DNA from: Piezodorus guildinii
Taxonomy: Eukaryota; Arthropoda; Insecta; Hemiptera; Pentatomidae
Reading direction: 5' to 3'
DNA: 64,000 bases
Assembly (NCBI GenBank): GCA_023052935.1
Contig: CM041292.1
Coordinates: 105,765,906-105,829,905, forward strand
Shown: in pieces, positions 33,258 to 45,080 of the stretch
How the letters are laid out: each line of letters opens with the position of its first letter
How positions within the stretch are numbered: the stretch's first letter is position 1
Notes under the pieces: generated by a model
The model's input: the letters and a program-made list of their open reading frames with translations, nothing else
Told to the model about the DNA's origin: nothing
Database searches by the model: none
Translations under genes and position numbers: made by a program

Positions 33258-34829
33258 AAATTTTTTTGGTAGGGCCATAGTGGAGAAGAGGAGTGTTTGG
33301 TATTTACAATTTTTCACTGAACAGGTAATATGCTAGTTATGTTCATGATTAATCGAGTTGTACTATAAATATAAATTCGCCAATTGATGAAGTCAGATAT
33401 CACTTCGATCACTCTCTTGTCGAAAATAATATACTTTTCGAATACAGGAATCGGTTATGTGTCCTGTTAGTTTCGCTTAGCCTCAGCAGGTAAAGTTTTT
33501 GACTTGTGTTTGAAATTATCTCTTGACACTGTTATGGATCCATGTTAGATATTCCATTTGCCTCTTGGAAGTGCCACGGTGAGACGAGATGAACTGAAGA
33601 ATCGGACGCCCGAAGGAAGAAGGAGTAAAGGGCACTCAGGAAGGAAGGGGAGATCCCTAGGCACTTGCCTTCGACTCCAGTCACCCCACTCCTCACTCCC
33701 TCCCTTGGGTAATTATACTGACTCGGCTCGTGTTAATTACACTTGTATTTACATCTAATTAGTAGTCATTTTACGGATGCTTCGTTCGTTGTTGTTTACG
33801 AGATATTTTTCATGTTGGTGGATTTATGTGTACGAGTATATTTACTGCAATGTCGATAATTATTCACTATTATTGGTGTATATGCTTTATTAGTAAACTA
33901 GTGACCCGACCTTGCTTCCTACGGGCGCAATTTAAATGTGGTTTCATTTATGTTTTACCAAATAAGAGTTTTTCACCTTGGGATTATGAGTTGATCATAA
34001 CGAAAAGTGCGCTTAAAAAGAAAATATTATGTTTATTTTATAAGGTCTATTCATTAGTATATTTAATCATCGGCAGAAATGAGGAACTTAAACAAGTCAA
34101 TAAATTAAAATTTATTTCAAAAGTGTTAAAAGGAAAGGCTGTAAGTGAATCCATCATAAATTTAAATGCTTGTTCAATAAAGTGTATCTCTCCTTAAATT
34201 TCAAATGTAATTTTTCTTAATAAATTTAAAAAGTTTAATTCTGATTCATTTAGTTTAATTTAGAAGCTCTCTGGTCAAGAAATAATTGATAAAAATATTC
34301 AGTTATGGTCTAAAAGAACTCTATTTGTTTTTAACAACAAAAGTACGATTTCGGTTTGTGATATTTTTTTTCTAAAATCATTAGTTCTGTTTTGAAGAAT
34401 ATAAGCTGTAAGCTACTGTACGGTGGCAACACAGAATCATGATAAACTTCCTCATAATAACATAGGTTCCTAAGTTTACAGGCTTATAACAACTTTCTAT
34501 TAACTTGTATTCTGTCTTTTAGTGCATATTAACTCCTCAAAAATCTTGGGATTTCCGGTTTATATATTAATATTCCTGATTCAGGAATGATTTTTTGATG
34601 GCTTGATTACAGAAAATTTATTTTTTCATTTCAAAGAAAAATATAATTGCAATGTATTCTACTGATAAACCTTCATAAAATAATTCTCTACTGAAAACCA
34701 TATGATAAATCCGTCTTTTGGTTTAAGAGTTCGCTAAAACCAAGAATCACGATATCATTTTGGTATATATGGTATATAGAAGGTATATAATAATTTTAAT
34801 CAGTTTGTCTACAGTATTAATTCTTCAAT
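33258..34829. other. Noncoding stretch with open frames of doubtful status
   Basis: 33550-33740 is GC-richer, with a 66-codon frame of basic residues and no known domain. A 123-codon ATG frame at 33826-34197 is the longest simple frame outside transposons but has AT-driven content. It also overlaps ACTAGTGACCCGACC (33897-33911), which resembles the start of a widespread arthropod dispersed repeat (from memory, not checked). Confidence 0.35.
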
Positions 34830-35035
34830 CCTCCACTGGCTTTGAAATCTGACCTCTGGAGGATTTCAGCCCTAGAAGACGCCGGAGCCGTCGGTCGATT
34901 ATTCCCCAGACGGACAGGGGTCGGAGGATAGGAACGGTGGAAGCTATCACCCCCCAGCAGACGGCCAAGTAATTTCCAGAAAGCGACTAAGCCGAAATCC
35001 CATTATAACATGGGATAAATCCTTTTTCCTTTTTA
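34830..35035 (+). repeat. R3 dispersed repeat, copy 2
   Basis: GC-rich segment; 34943-34977 aligns with 31725-31759 (shared GCTATC...CCCAGCAG...AGTAATTTCC). The upstream part 34840-34940 is unique in this window and includes GACGCCGGAGCCGTCGG. Confidence 0.5.
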
Positions 35036-36178
35036 TCCCTTTGATGGCTACTGCTCTTTTTAATTTACCCTAATCCTCCCCCATTTAGGACAACAGATTC
35101 ATTTTAATCATTTTTTTTTTTTATCTCTTTAAGTGAGCTCTTCCCTTCAACTGGTTTTATAACGGATAAATTAATTATTAATTTCATTTAATTTGAAAAA
35201 TTCTTTTGAGGTTGTAGATTTATCTGGCGCCCTCTTTTTCTTTTGAAACCCTCAGGGGTTGTTAAACGACACTTATTCCAAAAAGGATTTCGGATTTTCT
35301 GCCTCATTTAATTTTTCTTCTTTCTTTATTTCACACTTTAATCACGATCGAGATTCCTCTGGATTATTAAGCTGGGTGTTTCTTGGAATTGATGAAAGGA
35401 TTATTCAAGTCATGCAGATTCTGTGCATGCCAGTCATAAAACCATCTTAGATTTCTCAAAACGTGATCGAAATTCGCCAGGGAAATTGATGTTATGATTA
35501 CAAACTTCCTAATATTTTCAAGATTTACTTCCAAAATTTTTTTTTTAAGATTTTTATTTTTCAGTATTTCTTTTACAAACGGCCACATGCCTCAAACTTT
35601 ATACATGACAGCTCATTTATGTTTCCCTACGTTAAGCCGACGTTAATGTAAACCACGGAAAATTGCGTATAAAAAGAGGCCATTCTCAGATCTTGCTAAA
35701 TTATGCAGCTTAATAAGCAATTCACAAACATGTTATCTGGTGATTTTGAACTCATTTATGAGAAATGTATCAATATTTATTTCTATACCGTAATAATAAT
35801 CCATGCGTATTAAATTTAAAAAAATTGGAGATTTGGCATTGATCTGGTGTTAAGTTTTTATGCATGTCTCTAGTTTTGGTTTACTGAATCAATTAGGAGT
35901 TTCAAAAACTAAACCAATGAAATAAGGCTGTGATTTTGTTTGTATTGTATTGTATACCCAATAAAATAAAATAGAACAGAATTTTATTCTGCGACTGGGT
36001 CCTTAAGAATGTACAATTGAAAGATATAATATGTAAATATTGGGTTGTAAAATAATTTCGTAGCGTATTTTTGCTGGCTATTTCAATTAAAACTTCAGAT
36101 TCCTCTAAATATTGTATGCTGAGGGTTCTTCAATAGATATAACTTAATTTATTAACAGTCAAGAAATAATGAAACGAT
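35036..36178. other. AT-rich noncoding stretch
   Basis: No domain was recognised in the short frames. Near 36140, TTAACAGTCAAGAAAT-like text resembles 5407-5424 beside the hairpin at 5345, and both are followed by TA-rich microsatellites. Confidence 0.4.
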
Positions 36179-36179
36179 A

Positions 36180-36184
36180 CACAC

Positions 36185-36245
<61 letters not shown>
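36180..36245. repeat. (CATA)n/(TA)n microsatellite
   Basis: A short CATA/CACA lead-in passes into a (TA)n run of about 45 bp. Confidence 0.9.
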
Positions 36246-36251
<6 letters not shown>

Positions 36252-37151
36252 TATAAGATACTATTTTTTATAAGATTCAGAAGAACAGAATGATTTGCCA
36301 ATAGCTAAATATCCTTCTTTCGTTAAAAAAAACAAAAAAAACAAATACACTCCACTATTCATCTTTTGGAAGGGGTATTATTCAATATGTGTATCAACTT
36401 CGGGTTATTCTCACAATGGCACTTGGAATCTCATGGGACATGAAAGGATCTGTTTGTGCCTTGTGATAAATGGTTGAGTAGAATAATCTGGACAGTCAGG
36501 CGGTGACGAGACCGCTGGAAAAAAAGGGTTGTCACGAATCCTTTGTTGGAAAGAAAAAAGTAAACATTTTTGGATCACAAAGTTGCTACCCATTATAAAA
36601 TTCTCTCAGCCTCGCCGTGGTAATTCTATGGACGCACTCAATGACCGTGTGTTCAGTTGATGTATTCCCGCTTTGATCAGAGTAAGGGACTCTGCAGTTT
36701 GCTTATGCTTTATTGAAGGCAAACAGAAACACCTACAGTACTAGATGGAATTATATCACGTTAACTGCGGTTCAATGATTAGAGATAGGCGAAAATCTAG
36801 TTTTTTTATAACATATCCTAAATTGAGTATCTACGAATTTAATTTTTTTTTTTTTATTTGAGTTTTCAATTTATCCGAATAGTTATATAGAAAAAGTATG
36901 ATTGAGGAAAAAAAATGATACTACAATTATTAATTTTTTTTCTTAAACTTATAACCCAAAAAATATTTTTAGAATTAATTATATTTGACGAATAATTTAG
37001 TCCTTTGCTACCCATTAAAATAAGATATTAAAAAAAAAAAAAATAAATAAAAGAATTTGAAATGAAGAACAAAAGCTGGAAACGTTGATGTAGAATATTT
37101 AAACGCTAGAAAATTCCAAATACTTCTATAGACTTTTCTACAAACAAGGAC
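36246..37151. other. Noncoding stretch
   Basis: Slightly GC-richer at 36400-36700. Two opposing 60-codon frames overlap there and neither is recognisable. Confidence 0.4.
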
Positions 37152-37201
37152 CGCAGTATGTATTAAATGAAGATAACAGACTTCATTTAATACATACTGC
37201 G
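37152..37201. repeat. Perfect 21-bp inverted repeat (hairpin)
   Basis: Arms 37152-37172 and 37181-37201 are fully complementary (CGCAGTATGTATTAAATGAA...) with an 8-nt loop. Confidence 0.9.
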
Positions 37202-37369
37202 ATTGCGATAGTTCTCTAACTAAAATTGATATAAATTTGATCATTATAAATATTATATGTTGTAAAAATTTCTTTTTCAGTGCAATCGCGAAAAATTAAC
37301 ATTATTGTAATTACTGCAAGTATATTTATATTAATTAAAAAGACTTTTTTTAAAATTATTTATTTATAT

Positions 37370-37605
37370 TTACAACTGCATTGTACCTTACATCTAGTAA
37401 ATTGGCTAAAAGAAAATAGACATAAACAAGACAAGTAGAGAAGCTACCCATCGGCAGGACTCTAAAAATATTCTAAACTACAAGGTCTCGAGGCCATATT
37501 CTTTTCAGCTTCCTCGGAGGATTGTCAGGAATGGAAGGATTGATACCTGGTTCGGGCCAAATCAGTTACATAGACAATATTAAGGTTTTTATGGATGAGC
37601 TTTGC
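37370..37605 (-). pseudogene. LINE-J 3' end, copy 3, minus
   Basis: The minus strand carries CTTAATATTGTCTATGTAAC then TTGGCCCGAACCAGGTATCA and AATCCTCCGAGGAAGCTGAA. These match the C-terminal ORF2 region of copies 1 and 2 (YVTDLARTRYQ-like, PPRKLKR-like), followed by the 3'UTR ending in CAGTTGTAAATATAAA at the left. Strongly truncated. Confidence 0.7.
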
Positions 37606-38574
37606 CGTAAAAAAGCTGAGGATTTTTCGAATGATTTTGGATTGTTAGGATTGAAGACGGGAACATTAAAAATACGTTTGTATTTTTTCTCAATAGTAGT
37701 TAGCAAATGCCGAGTAAACAAAAATTAGGTTTTTAGGTTCATATTCGATATTTTATTAAATCAAGCATAAAAAAAATTAATATATTTGGTTTGTATTTAA
37801 TCTTTTATTGAATCAAGTACTACTATTAAGTAATCATGTAGAAATGAAAAACAGATAATTTTATAGAGCACATTAGGAATTCTAATAATCTCAAAACCTT
37901 TCCATAATTTCCAATTTTTCTTTTACTTTAGGAGTTTGATAGAACAAAGGAAAAACGTGATTTAAATATGTGGTAGGTGCTAAGGTTTAAATAATAATCA
38001 TTACTATAAACATGGGGCTAGGAAGGGAGGGTCAGGGGCGATAGGTCCCCAATTATTGGTTAGACAAATTAAAATTGTAAATGTAAAATATAAAGGAAGT
38101 TATTTGAAGAAATGGTGTAGTTAAATGTTTTTTTAGTCCAAATACGCACTTTTGACTATGAACAGTTATTTTCTGTACTATTGTATTAATGGTAGGTTGA
38201 GTTATTGTATTTAATATAGAAAAAATGATTTTTTTGATAAGCCAATAGTCGGTTACATAGTATAAAACAATATAAGGTTCAAGCAAAATTTCTCACTCCA
38301 ATATTTGATACCTATATATAGATTTACCTACTAACCACAAGAAATCCACTAAAAAAACCATTATTTGCATTATTAAAAATGAACGGTATCTCTTCGATAA
38401 ATCATCATAGGTAATGGCCAAATCTAAGATATTGAAATGCGTATTCATTGATTGATTTTAATTAAACAAATACGAAATGCAAAAAGAAAAAATAATGTTT
38501 TTTTATGTTTAAAATTTTCTCGTAACGTTAAAAATATTAAGTAATTATATTCACTGACCCTGAGCTCATTGATT
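37606..38574. other. AT-rich noncoding stretch
   Basis: Nothing recognisable was seen. Confidence 0.45.
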
Positions 38575-38850
38575 CATAGCGGTCGATATTCCATAAGAAT
38601 GATAACCCGGGAGCGAGATTTATCCAAAACGGAACTTAGGCCGGAAGGAGAAATGCCTCGGAAACCAATATGTCTCAATTTGGGCGTGATTTAGGCCCCC
38701 CGCGGGTTCCGGTCAGGTCGGCCACCACAACTGATAAAACCAGCTGAGTTTTTTTTTATTTTACCGGTTGTGTGAGTGGCGGACCTGCGGCCGTCCCAGG
38801 GGGATCAGGATGGCCATAGGCCGGCCTCTCACGGTTCGGCTGCTAACATG
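38575..38850 (+). repeat. R4 GC-rich repeat, copy 1
   Basis: A strongly GC-rich segment interrupted by a T-run at about 38748-38757. Its part 38652-38680 (GCCTCGGAAACCAATATGTC) is the reverse complement of 43296-43325 with a few differences. No open frame of note crosses it. Confidence 0.45.
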
Positions 38851-38979
38851 TTCAGTTTGGAAGTGAAAACAAACAAAAATAAAAAATGGTATGTTGTTGT
38901 GTTGCAGGAATATCTTTGCATTTTATGCAATATTACGTTTCATTTCGAATCATTGAAAAATTATTCCATTATATTATCA

Positions 38980-39370
38980 CGTAAGGCCGATCTGGACAAA
39001 CGGAGTTGAGCTTTGGGGCTCAACTAAACCATCGAATTAATCTTGTATCCAATCCTTCGTAAAATCTTTAATACTTCTTATTTTGTTGCGAATAAACTTA
39101 TATATAGTGCTCTGTTCTATATGCTGCTGATTTTTGACCTTTTCATGACGAACTCCATCCTGTCTCTAGCCCCTAGTTTTAATTCTTGCTTTAATTCCTG
39201 ATAAATCTCTGTGGCAGCTGAAAAGAGAAGATGGCCCCGAAACCTTTTGAGTTAGAATATTTTTTGGAGTGATGCCAATGTGTAGTTTCACTTCATCACG
39301 CCTTTGTTTAATATTGTACTCATATCTACTTTAATTGTTTCTTAATACAGTTGTAAACATAGTAGACGTT
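38980..39370 (+). pseudogene. LINE-J 3' end, copy 4, plus
   Basis: Shows GGAGTTGAGCTTTGGGGCTC (VELWGS-like), CAATCCTTCGTAAAATC, and GAAAAGAGAAGATGGCCCCG (LKRRWPR-like) in the LINE-J order, with deletions between the TLHKDL and C-terminal parts. The 3'UTR ends in ATACAGTTGTAAACATAG (39348-39365). Confidence 0.7.
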
Positions 39371-39611
39371 TTAATTTATTTATTTTACTCATTAAAGTTA
39401 TTTATTTTAAAATGAGTCTGATTGGCCAGTGAAAATTTTGTTTTTATAAAAAAAATGGAGATCAAGCCGATTTAATAAACATCGCCTGATATTCTAATTA
39501 GCAGGAAATAAATTGTTTTTAACATTCAAGCACTGCACTGAATAGTCATTAACGTTATTACTATAGTATGATATAATATATATAGTATGAATATAATATG
39601 TCTGAATAATT
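39371..39611. other. AT-rich spacer
   Basis: Lies between two plus-strand LINE 3' ends; nothing recognisable was seen. Confidence 0.4.
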
Positions 39612-40230
39612 GTGTTACACCATATATCTAATAAATCCTCAGTCCCCTTGCTTAAAACAAGATCGCGCCATTCCGACCTTTATATGCCATCCCACAGAAC
39701 TAAAGCCTTCGATCGATCCTTTCTTTCCCGTTCCATTACTTTCTGGAATTCCATTCCTTCCAATATACGTCATGCTCCTTCGTTATCCACATTCAAATAT
39801 CGCCTTTTCCAACACCTATTATTCCAAACTGACGTTTGTTAATCTTTAATTTTAAATTAGATTTTTCATTATAATCATTATAAGGAATGAATATCCTATG
39901 TTTACCTTTTTATTTATTTTTAATTTTATTTCATATATACAGGTATATAATATTATTATTTTAAGTTAGAATGTTCAAAATTAGTTGTTTCTTACTTTCA
40001 AATTACTATTTGTTTACTTTACTTTTTTTTATGCTTTTTCTTATCTTTGGTACATAGAGGTATGTATGTACATACATTTATATTAATTTATTTTTCTACC
40101 TGTTTTACCTCTGTACATAATTATGTCTATTTAATGTTATCTGGCCAGATGTGCTACCTTTACTTGTAAATTTCATGTTATTCTTAAGGGACAAAGTCCC
40201 AGAATAATTTTTTTTTTTCTATTTCTATTT
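39612..40230 (+). pseudogene. CR1/L2-type LINE ORF2 C-terminus and 3'UTR
   Basis: The open frame 39612-39842 reads RSRHSDLYMPSHRTKAFDRS then FLSRSITFWNSIPSNIRHAP and SLSTFKYRLFQHLL. This is the motif order found at the C terminus of many CR1/L2-like and related LINE reverse transcriptase proteins: R-S-F-x-R-x-I-x-x-W-N-S-L-P, then a P-S-x-x-x-F-K-x-x-L. The frame has no ATG and is only the tail of a protein. Downstream, the 3'UTR ends near GGGACAAAGTCCC (40189-40201), a small palindrome typical of such 3' ends. 5'-truncated, nonfunctional. Confidence 0.75.
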
Positions 40231-41049
40231 TCTATCTCTCATATTTTTAACTGTTAAAAATGTTATTTTTTAATATGAATTATTTTGTTTTAGGTAAGTG
40301 ATCTGTAGTATTATTTATCGAGAAGAGGTGAGTGCATTTAAGTTTAAATCAACGATCATAATTAAAATTTTCTAGATATGTCAATAATGTCTAAATTAAT
40401 AAACTTTAATTACATTGACAGGTAAAGGACAGTAATCCAATGTTATTTAGGTTCAGTAGTTTAAAATAACTTATACCGATTATGTCATAAAAATAATTTG
40501 ATTTAATAATCCTTGATAGTTGGTACAAGACCCCGATACATAGAGGAAAGTTATAATTTTTTTTTTTAAATAAACATATATTGTAAATCAGAAGTGCTCA
40601 ATTGTAAAAAAATATATTTAAACTTCCTAAAATTTAGAAAAAGAAGGAAACTATAACCTATTCCGACTATCCTAAATAAAAATTAAATAAATAGAACTAT
40701 GTTGAGGAGTATGATTTCTTGTTTATTTTATAACACATTTAAATTATGATCTAATCAGATCATCAGACCTAACCTTAGAAGGTGTTAATTTCCTAGACGA
40801 ATTCAACAATACTTTATATGTAATAACAAAAAAAAAAGGTAATATCGCATATCTTTTATTATAATCGTTCACTAAATGTTTTTAAAAATCTAATTATTTT
40901 TTCTAACACAAGAGTGATATATTTACTGTATCTAAAGAGAATTATATTACAATTAAATATAAAGAATAGTTTCGTTGGTCGTCAATAGTACCGTTATCAG
41001 TCACGTGCATACTTAAAATATTTCTGAAAGTAATAAACGTTGCTGGTTG
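40231..41049. other. AT-rich noncoding stretch
   Basis: Nothing convincing. A splice-like TTTTAG/GTAAGT junction at 40290 is probably chance. Confidence 0.4.
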
Positions 41050-41210
41050 TTTGGACTAGGAGGTTATTGCAGTATAAATATAGACACTAGGGAAGTCGGC
41101 AATTCGATTCCGGCCCTGGGAGGGTAAATTTTGTTAGACCTCAAATTGGAACCCTTGGCCTCTATTTTCTGTGGCAAAAAGCGATTGTCTCAGGTTCAGA
41201 CCTGCAGAAA
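41050..41210 (+). repeat. Possible tRNA-like SINE segment
   Basis: B-box-like GCAATTCGATTCC (41099-41111) inside a GC-richer segment that continues as GGCCCTGGGAGGG. No second copy in the window. Could be a SINE head and body. Confidence 0.3.
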
Positions 41211-42117
41211 ATTTACTTGTTTTAATAAAATAGTCGATACCAATTTTGTCACAATTTGACTCTTCTTAATTTTTAAAAAATTGTTTTTGTTAACAGTTAT
41301 TTTGGAAAATGTAATTTTCTTTTCCTCTATTATGTTGAAAATGATCAATGAAATGTAATGAAAAAAATAAAAATTAAAAACTAGAATGTTCTTCGAAAAT
41401 TACAAGTCCCCCATATTTTAACTCTTACAACTTAATTTGTGATGGTTAGCCACTTAATTTCTAAATTTATGGACGAAGACTGGTTTGTGACTACTTTTAT
41501 GATTATGTTTTATATATGAATACATATTAAATTTATCTTATGATTTTAATCAATAAATTAAAATTGATGTTATCTTATTTTTTTTATTCGCTCTACCCAG
41601 AATGGACGTTAGCGTGATCAAAAGAAGGATATTAAGTGATAGAAACCTCCAATTTTTATAAATTTCATAAGTCTAGCGATATGTTTTTGTACATCTTGAA
41701 GTAATTCTTTTATTGTTTTATTTTGGTAAACCTTCACCTTTAACCAGCATGCACTCAATTAGCAAGTGTTGCACGTTTGTAAGGTGTTATTACGTTTTTC
41801 ACTGCTTGGTGCTTCTAAGCGTTTTTAAATGCACCCATGTGCTAACTGGCAGTGATCAGTCCTTAGTCTACCTATTATACCTTCCTCTATCCTCGAAGTT
41901 CTAGAAATCGTTTTCCATTTCAGACTTGACCGTTCCCAATTCGGACATTCCATTCTACCAGTAGCCTTTTTTTAGAATAGAGTATCCACGCTACCAATGA
42001 AAATTTTGTTAATTTATCTTAATTAATATCGTGATAAGAATGAAACGTGATTTGTTTGAGCCTATAGCATGTGTAACTCGCTCATTTCGTATTCTTTGCC
42101 TCCGTTCTCTAGTTCCT
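41211..42117. other. AT-rich noncoding stretch
   Basis: Nothing recognisable was seen. Confidence 0.4.
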
Positions 42118-42265
42118 AAATTTACAACTGTAGTCCCGAGGCCATCTTTTCAGACGCCACGGAGGATTGTCAGGAATGGGAGAGGATACGGAAGGAATTT
42201 GATGGTTTAGTTGAGCCCCAAAGCTTAACTCCGTACGTCCGTATAGGCCTTATGATGGTGATATA
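42118..42265 (-). pseudogene. LINE-J 3' end, copy 5, internally deleted, minus
   Basis: The minus strand shows CTTTGGGGCTCAACTAAACC (LWGST-like), a short ATTCCTTCCGTATCC, then CATTCCTGACAATCCTCCGT and AAAAGATGGCCTCGGGAC, and ends in CAGTTGTAAATTTAGG. The TLHKDL part is missing through an internal deletion. Confidence 0.7.
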
Positions 42266-42692
42266 GATGAGGGCTAGTCTTAAAAATAATAAAAGGAAGT
42301 TATATGCCTGATGTTATCATTCTTGTTCTTATGAATTTAGTTTTGAATTGAACTGTCTCGGAATAAATGTAGTATGATATTAATTCTGTATTATTTCAAT
42401 CTATCTAACAGAATTTTTATTTTTATTTGTATGCAAATTAGGATTAGTTAAGTCCTGGATGTTAGGTTAAATCTAAAGCTGCACTTTGTTCAGCTTAATG
42501 TTCTTTGCGTAAACTATTTCATTTGTTTATTAAAATAAAAAATGCTATCGGCTAAAAACACATCAAATAAACGTGAGAATAGTGACATGATGCAGATCTA
42601 GAGAAAATTCTTATTGATATTATTTAATTACAAATTATTATATATATACAAGAATTCAATTCATCGACCCTTTTATATTATAATTTTATTTA
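42266..42692. other. AT-rich noncoding stretch
   Basis: Nothing recognisable was seen. Confidence 0.4.
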
Positions 42693-42889
42693 AAATTATT
42701 GGGGTTTTAGGTCATTAAACTATCACTCCTCAGTGCCCTGTAGTTAGCCTGAGTAGTGTGCCGGTGTTCAATGAAATTCTTTGGGTTGAAAAGGATCATA
42801 TGTATAAACATAAACGGAGGATCGAAACGTCCAAATAAAGAAAATTAAGAAGGAGTGATAGTTTAATGACCTAAAACCCGAATTATTTC
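42693..42889. mobile_element. MITE-2, 197 bp with 38-bp terminal inverted repeats
   Basis: Arms 42693-42730 and 42852-42889 are reverse complements with two mismatches (TTTTAGGTCATTAAACTATC shared). The interior is noncoding and contains GGATCGAAACGTCC. Size and structure fit a non-autonomous DNA element. No clear target duplication; a (TA)n run begins 14 bp to the right. Confidence 0.75.
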
Positions 42890-42901
42890 AACAAAAAAAA
42901 A

Positions 42902-42924
42902 TTATATATATATATATATATACA

Positions 42925-43002
<78 letters not shown>
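42902..43002. repeat. (TA)n microsatellite
   Basis: TA run interrupted once by CACTAA near 42923-42929, about 100 bp in total. Confidence 0.9.
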
Positions 43003-43005
<3 letters not shown>

Positions 43006-43139
43006 TTTTTAATGCTCAGATTTTGTATTATTATTATTAATACGGTAACTATTATTATTATACCTCCCGCGCCGTCAAATAGCCCATATTACTTTTTTTA
43101 AGAACTGAATAAAAGAGATTTTTCCATCAAATATTTTTC

Positions 43140-43400
43140 TATATAATTAAGTTTGGAAAGTTATCTTTACTGGTGGAAAATTCCCAGTAAATTAGCTGGC
43201 AACTCGGGGTGAATAAGGGTTGAAGGTGGACAGTAGGGAATAAAGTTTTTGAAAAATATGGCTCTAAGAGTGTCCAGGGAGTTGGTAAATCATTGAAATT
43301 GGGACATATTGGTTTCCGAGACATTAGGCAGCCCCATCGTGCCTGCTTAGCTTGCATACTCCACTGAACAATGGCAGCTGGGTAAATCCACTCCACTCTT
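43140..43400 (-). repeat. R4 repeat, copy 2, minus, partial
   Basis: 43296-43325 (GGGACATATTGGTTTCCGAG at its core) is the reverse complement of 38652-38680 with few differences. The flanking GC-richer text does not align well with copy 1, so the element limits are uncertain. Confidence 0.35.
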
Positions 43401-44346
43401 ATCTCTTATTCCCTTTTCAACCCTCTCCTATTTCCCTCTCAGTTATTCGCCTCTCTTGCATCCTATTATTAGCAGTACGGGCGATGCTTGAGCCCGCCCA
43501 GTTTAGGAAAATATTACCTTCCGTAGGTTCGATTGTATGAAACGCATTACATACAAAGACGGATTTATCGTTCTGCCGCGCACCCAAGTAGAATAGGTAT
43601 GTTCTTTACATTGCAGGAAATTATTATGGGTTTATAGTTAAATCTCTTTTGATTTGTTTTTATTGTAGGGTTGTGATATTATACGATTTATAAAATATTA
43701 TATTATTTCTATAAAACCATAACGAGAAATCTTGTTCATATACAAAGAAATATTTATATATTTTTTATGTGCGCGCGCTTAAGAGCCCTCGTATACTAAC
43801 GACCTACATCCAGTAGTGTTGGAAATAGGTTTAGTAAAGGCGCTAATATTCACAATTAAAATAGAACGTTTTTTATTTTTATTTCGAGCCCATTGCTGGA
43901 AAAATGCATGTCATTAGAACTGGCTTTAACATCCTTTAACTGGACACCCCAGGCAAGTGCCTAGTCTACCAACAGCATTGGTGCTTATTTTTATGTATAT
44001 GTTTTTGTAAAAAATATACGAGGGCATAAGCTCTAGGATATACTCTCAGTATATATTATAATGTGCTAGTATATTCGATTGTATTCAAGTATTATTAAGG
44101 TCATTTATTTTATACATACGTTATTTTATAATTATAAACTATATTACTAGAAGTTGGTATTGTGAAATTTTTATTTGCTTAGCATCGATATAACAGGATA
44201 TCACGAATAACGTTTAGTATCTAATTGAGACTGAAAATTTACGCCAATAATTACATTTTTACTCCAGTTTATCTTTAATTTGTATACTTCACTGAAATTT
44301 GACTTAATTTAGGCAGTATATTATACTAGTAGATGAGCGTAAATTT
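43401..44346. other. Noncoding stretch
   Basis: 43400-43560 is pyrimidine-rich and GC-richer; nothing recognisable was seen. Confidence 0.4.
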
Positions 44347-44445
44347 ATCTGAACTTCAGACGTAGGGAGCTTAATTAGTTTTTATTTTGATTGCCAGCGT
44401 TTTGTCTATAACATGTGAATCATCCTTGAGGTATAATTGTTTTTC
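44347..44445 (+). repeat. Direct duplication, unit 1
   Basis: About 99 bp (ATCTGAACTTCAGACGTAGG...) repeated in the same orientation at 44982-45080 with roughly six to eight differences. Confidence 0.85.
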
Positions 44446-44732
44446 TCGAATTATTATTTGGTAGGACCAGATTCAACAAATCTTCAATTGAGTTCCGCAA
44501 AGCTGTGTACTATACATTGTTCATGCACAAGACATGCCTTCCAATGCAGAAAAAATATTAAACTTACGCTGATTACATAAACATTGAAACTATAAAATAC
44601 AAGCTGACCATATAGGATTTGGATTCAAGTCTTGACGGTCATTTGGAAAAAAAAAACAAAAAAAAAAACAAACTATAAAACACGTTTCTACATAGGCTTT
44701 GCCGAGTTAGAAGTGTCTTGATTGCATTACGC

Positions 44733-44737
<5 letters not shown>
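44446..44737. other. Spacer between duplicated units, left part
   Basis: No feature other than an A-rich run at 44649-44670. Confidence 0.45.
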
Positions 44738-44811
<74 letters not shown>

Positions 44812-44815
44812 ATAT
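44738..44815. repeat. (TA)n microsatellite
   Basis: TA run with one slip (TATTATA) near 44799. Confidence 0.9.
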
Positions 44816-44981
44816 AAATATAATTATATAATGTATTTATATTCGAACAACTCCCGGTAATTAATATAACCGTTTAAACTATAAACACGTATACATAAAC
44901 CTTGCGAGTATGAACAGTACACAAATTCTTTAGAAACTGCGATAAAATCACGAAATAAAAAAAATAAATAGTAACTTTCAT

Positions 44982-45080
44982 ATCTGAACTTCAGGCGTAG
45001 GGTGCTTAATTAGTTTTTATTTTGATTTCCAGCGTTTTGTTTATAACAGGTGAATCATCTTTGAGGTATAATTGTTTTTT
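44982..45080 (+). repeat. Direct duplication, unit 2
   Basis: Second copy of the 44347-44445 unit, 635 bp downstream. The flanks do not continue the similarity, so it is a dispersed short repeat or a rearranged segmental duplication. Confidence 0.85.

Noticed and set aside
33826..34197. 123-codon ATG frame, the longest simple ORF
   Set aside because: In DNA this AT-rich over 64 kb, one frame of this length is expected by chance; residues are I/K/F/Y/L-rich and part of it overlaps a repeat-like motif.
39612..39842. Independent small gene
   Set aside because: No ATG at its start; the sequence is the C-terminal tail of a LINE protein with a typical LINE 3'UTR downstream.
40284..40330. Short exon-like segment between TTTTAG and GAG/GTGAGT
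   Set aside because: Contains in-frame stops in all frames near its start and no partner exons were seen.
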